7,223 nt of DNA from an uncultured Variovorax sp. (GTDB lineage: Bacteria; Pseudomonadota; Gammaproteobacteria; Burkholderiales; Burkholderiaceae): the NCBI GenBank assembly GCA_946478645.1, contig CAMLCW010000265.1, positions 1-7,223 of the forward strand, written 5' to 3'. Positions 5,191 through 7,223 of this stretch are shown piece after piece. The notes under the pieces are model-generated. The model was not told the origin of the DNA and did no database searches. It saw only the letters and a program-made list of their open reading frames with translations. Position 1 is the first letter of the stretch, and each line of letters starts with the position of its first letter. Position numbers and translations under genes: made by a program.

Positions 5191-6363
5191 TTACATCCTG
5201 CAGCCGCGCGCGGGATCGGCCAGGCCCTTGATCGCGGTGCTCACCATCTTGTTCTCCTTGCCTTCGACCTTGCGCAGGTAGATGTCCTGCACCGGGTTGT
5301 GCGCCTTGCTCATCGTGAACGTGCCGCGCGGGCTGTCGATCTTCGCCTTCTCGATGGCGGCGGTGAACTCGCCCTTCTTCGAGATGTCGCCCTTGGTGGC
5401 GGCCAGGCCCACGCCGAGCATCTGCGCCGCGTCGTAGCCCTGCACCGCGTACACGTCGGGCTGCATCTTGAACGCCTTGGCGTAGCCGGTGCGGAAGCCG
5501 TTGTCGCGCGGCGTGTTCAGGCCGTCGGCGTAGTGCAGCGTCGTGAGCATGCCCTGCGCGGCTTCGCCCTGCGCATCGAGCGTGCCGTCGGTCAAAAAGC
5601 CCGGGCCGTAGAGCGGAATGGTCTTGTTGAGGCCTGCGGCCTGGTAGTCCTTGACGAACTTGACCGCGCCGCCGCCCGCGAAGAAGGCGTACACCGCATC
5701 GGGCTTGGCCGCCGCGATCTCGGTCAGCAGCGCCTGGAACTCCACGTTGGGGAAGGCCAGCGTGAGCTGCTTGTCGACCTTGCCGCCGTTCTTCTCGAAG
5801 CCTTCCTTGAAGCCCGCGACGGACTCGTCGCCGGCCGCGTACTTCCAGGTGATGGTGATGGCCTTCTTCTTGCCCTGCTGCTTGGCGGCCACCACGCCCA
5901 TGGCGTAGGCCGGCTGCCAGTTGCTGAACGAGCTGCGGAAGATGTTGGGCGCGCACATCGGGCCGGTCACGGCGTCGGCGCCGGCATTCGGCACGATCAG
6001 CACCGTGCCGCTTTCCTTCGCGGCCTTGGCCATGGCCATCGCGACGCCCGAATGCACGGTGCCGACGATCACGTCGACGTTGTCGCGCTTGATCAGCTTG
6101 TTGACGTTGTCGGTGGCCTTGGCGGGGTCCGATTCATCGTCGACCTTGAAGTACTCGATCTCGCGGCCGGCGAGCTTGCCGCCCTGTTCGTCGACGTAGA
6201 GCTTGAAGCCGTTCTCTATGGCCACGCCCAGCGCGGTGTAGGTGCCGCTGTAGGGCAGCATCAGGCCGACCTTGAGCTTGGCCGAGCCTTGCGCGGCGGC
6301 GGCCGATGCGAGCGCGGCGAAGGCGATCGCGGTGAGCGCGAGGCGGGCGGTGCGAATGGTCAT
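5191..6363 (-). CDS. Periplasmic substrate-binding protein of Liv/HAAT-type ABC transporter (LivK-like)
   Basis: A 390-residue periplasmic binding protein (type I fold, Peripla_BP_6 type). Residues 1-24 form a Sec signal peptide (MTIRTARLALTAIAFAALAS... with cleavage likely after AAAA, before QGSAK). The mature N-terminus KLKVGLMLPYSGTYTALG is the usual first strand and ligand loop; other landmarks are VDDESDPAKATDNVNKLI (74-91), VDVIVGTVHSGVAMAMA (97-112), VPNAGAD (124-130) and NIFRSSFSNWQPAYAMG (140-156). Cys137 and Cys388 (near the C-terminal ARGCRM) are the only cysteines of the mature protein and could form a disulfide. The start at 6363 is supported by GGAG (6373-6376, 9 bases upstream) and by the signal peptide; the frame is open to 6453, but that extension overlaps the hydrolase and would ruin the signal peptide. 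Its ATG overlaps the hydrolase stop. The ligand is unknown; an aromatic or other organic acid is as likely as an amino acid. Confidence 0.92.
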   Translation of the reverse strand: MTIRTARLALTAIAFAALASAAAAQGSAKLKVGLMLPYSGTYTALGVAIENGFKLYVDEQGGKLAGREIEYFKVDDESDPAKATDNVNKLIKRDNVDVIVGTVHSGVAMAMAKAAKESGTVLIVPNAGADAVTGPMCAPNIFRSSFSNWQPAYAMGVVAAKQQGKKKAITITWKYAAGDESVAGFKEGFEKNGGKVDKQLTLAFPNVEFQALLTEIAAAKPDAVYAFFAGGGAVKFVKDYQAAGLNKTIPLYGPGFLTDGTLDAQGEAAQGMLTTLHYADGLNTPRDNGFRTGYAKAFKMQPDVYAVQGYDAAQMLGVGLAATKGDISKKGEFTAAIEKAKIDSPRGTFTMSKAHNPVQDIYLRKVEGKENKMVSTAIKGLADPARGCRM

Positions 6364-7172
6364 GGGTTCTGTCTCCGATGGTGGGTGGTAATGAAATGGG
6401 TGGCCGCGACGATGACACGATCCGGCTGATCGCGATGCGGGGAATGCCCGCATTCCGGGATTTCAAGCAATTCGCATGCCCCGCCGACGCGCGCCGCGAT
6501 GCCGCGGATCTGCGCGAGCGTGCCATATTCGTCGTCGATGCCCTGCATCGCGAGCACGGGGCAGCGGATCGCCTCGAGTTCGGCCTCGATGTTCCATTGG
6601 CGAAAGGGCGGATGCAGCCAGATGCGGTTCCAGCCCCAGAAGGCCGAATCGGCGCTGTCGTGGTAGCGGCCGAGCTTCTGCGGCAGGTCGGTCGAGAGGT
6701 ACGCGCTGCGGGCCTTCTCGATGTTCGCGACGGTCAGGTCCTCGACGAAGATGTGCGGCGCGAGCACCACGAGCCCCGCCACGCGCTCGGGAAAGCGCGC
6801 CGCGTACAGCAGGCTGATCGAGCCGCCGTCGCTGTGGCCGAAGAGCCATGGCGTCTCGCCGTCGAGCCGCAGCGCGGTGAACAGCGCGGGCAGCACCTCG
6901 TGCGCCTGGCGGTGCATGAAATCGACGTCCCAGATTTCGTCGTCGCCGCGCGGCGTCGAGCGGCCGTAGCCGGGTCGCGAGAACACCAGGCCGCGCACCT
7001 GGGCGGCGTCGCACAACTGCGCGGGAAAGTCCTTCCACATCGCGACCGAGCCGAGGCCTTCATGGAGGAAGACGACGAGCGGCGCATCGCTGCGTTCGGA
7101 GGCGATCCACTGGCACTCGATCTGCACGGTGCGGCCGCGCCAGTCGATCGTCGCGAAGTCGGTGGTGTTCAT
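6360..7172 (-). CDS. Alpha/beta hydrolase
   Basis: A 270-residue single-domain alpha/beta-hydrolase fold enzyme without a signal peptide, so cytoplasmic. Visible catalytic features: oxyanion-hole motif HEGLG (residues 37-41) after the strand PLVVFL, nucleophile elbow GHSDGG with Ser114 (112-117), a likely acid in MQGIDDEYG (Asp213 or Asp214) and catalytic His243 in CGHSPHRDQP. A cap region rich in Trp lies between (FWGWNRIWLHPPFRQW, ~178-193). These predict an ester, lactone or C-C hydrolase; the substrate is not readable. The start at 7172 has AAGGAG at 7 bases. Its stop shares ATGA with the start of the binding-protein gene, so the enzyme and transporter are probably made together, suggesting it acts on the imported compound or a product of it. 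A similar hydrolase-transporter arrangement beside aerobic benzoate (box) genes is recalled from the literature, but is unproven here. Confidence 0.9.
   Translation of the reverse strand: MNTTDFATIDWRGRTVQIECQWIASERSDAPLVVFLHEGLGSVAMWKDFPAQLCDAAQVRGLVFSRPGYGRSTPRGDDEIWDVDFMHRQAHEVLPALFTALRLDGETPWLFGHSDGGSISLLYAARFPERVAGLVVLAPHIFVEDLTVANIEKARSAYLSTDLPQKLGRYHDSADSAFWGWNRIWLHPPFRQWNIEAELEAIRCPVLAMQGIDDEYGTLAQIRGIAARVGGACELLEIPECGHSPHRDQPDRVIVAATHFITTHHRRQNP
6373..6376 (-). promoter_or_regulatory. Ribosome binding site of the binding-protein gene, inside the hydrolase gene
   Basis: GGAG on the - strand, 9 bases before the ATG at 6363. It lies in the last codons of the hydrolase and, with the ATGA overlap, supports translational coupling and the shorter start of the binding protein. 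Confidence 0.6.
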
Positions 7173-7179
7173 TGCATGG

Positions 7180-7185
7180 CTCCTT
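7180..7185 (-). promoter_or_regulatory. Hydrolase ribosome binding site embedded in repeat hairpin
   Basis: AAGGAG on the - strand, 7 bases before the ATG at 7172. Its AAGG is part of the 3' arm of a perfect 9-bp stem, CCTTCCCCC/GGGGGAAGG, with an AAA loop (7182-7202), so it could be masked when folded. Confidence 0.7.
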
Positions 7186-7215
7186 CCCCCTTTGGGGGAA
7201 GGTTGGGATGGGGGC
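7180..7215 (-). repeat. Family A palindromic repeat, copy 3 (upstream of hydrolase)
   Basis: A 36-base element, 34/36 identical to 3061-3096 and placed identically with respect to a start codon. It has a perfect 9-bp stem with a 3-base loop. The window ends 8 bases later, so whether an inverted partner or a promoter lies beyond cannot be seen. Confidence 0.85.
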
Positions 7216-7223
7216 TTGCGGCG

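Noticed and set aside
5023..6429. + strand open frame of 468 codons opposite the binding-protein gene
   Set aside because: Antisense shadow of a gene with a clear signal peptide and type I binding fold; no ribosome site or domain seen.
6364..6453. Upstream extension of the binding protein to a start at 6453
   Set aside because: The added 30 residues overlap the hydrolase, are His/Arg/Ser/Pro-rich, and would place the signal peptide internally; GGAG before 6363 supports the shorter form.

Overview
This GC-rich window looks like a chromosomal segment of a betaproteobacterium, most likely Comamonadaceae (Variovorax/Acidovorax type). That placement is inferred from the strong G/C third-position bias, the style of the proteins and the palindromic intergenic repeats, which resemble elements I associate with that family. 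No database search was possible.

Layout. On the + strand come the 3' end of an AsmA-family gene (1-1068, cut by the window edge) and a small secreted DUF1090 (YqjC-like) protein (1116-1499). Everything else is on the - strand and should be read from high to low coordinates: an alpha/beta hydrolase (7172-6360), a periplasmic substrate-binding protein (6363-5191), two permeases livH (5036-4164) and livM (4167-3184), and two ATPases livG (3053-2298) and livF (2210-1509). The two strands converge with only 9 bases between the DUF1090 and livF stop codons. No stretch without a gene exceeds 154 bases. No tRNA, rRNA, insertion sequence, integrase or CRISPR array was seen.

How the genes work together. 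The five transporter genes form a complete branched-chain-amino-acid/HAAT-type ABC importer: binding protein, two different membrane subunits and two different ATPases. The hydrolase stop and the binding-protein start share an ATGA, as do livH and livM, which points to one co-transcribed, partly translationally coupled unit. A hydrolase placed first suggests an organic acid, ester or aromatic-type substrate rather than leucine itself. I recall hydrolase plus Liv-type transporter modules beside aerobic benzoyl-CoA (box) clusters, but the window holds no catabolic enzyme that would prove this.

Most noteworthy structure. The gaps of this operon consist mainly of two families of palindromic repeats. 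Family A (36 bases, three copies) forms a hairpin whose 3' arm overlaps the Shine-Dalgarno sequence of both the hydrolase and livG, each exactly 7 bases from the start codon. The third copy carries a compensatory base-pair change. Family B (two copies sharing the exact 12-mer TACACGAAGTGA) lies just after the stops of livG and the binding-protein gene. No wholly new multi-gene system is visible; the repeat-borne, start-site-overlapping hairpins are the best candidate for something poorly described.
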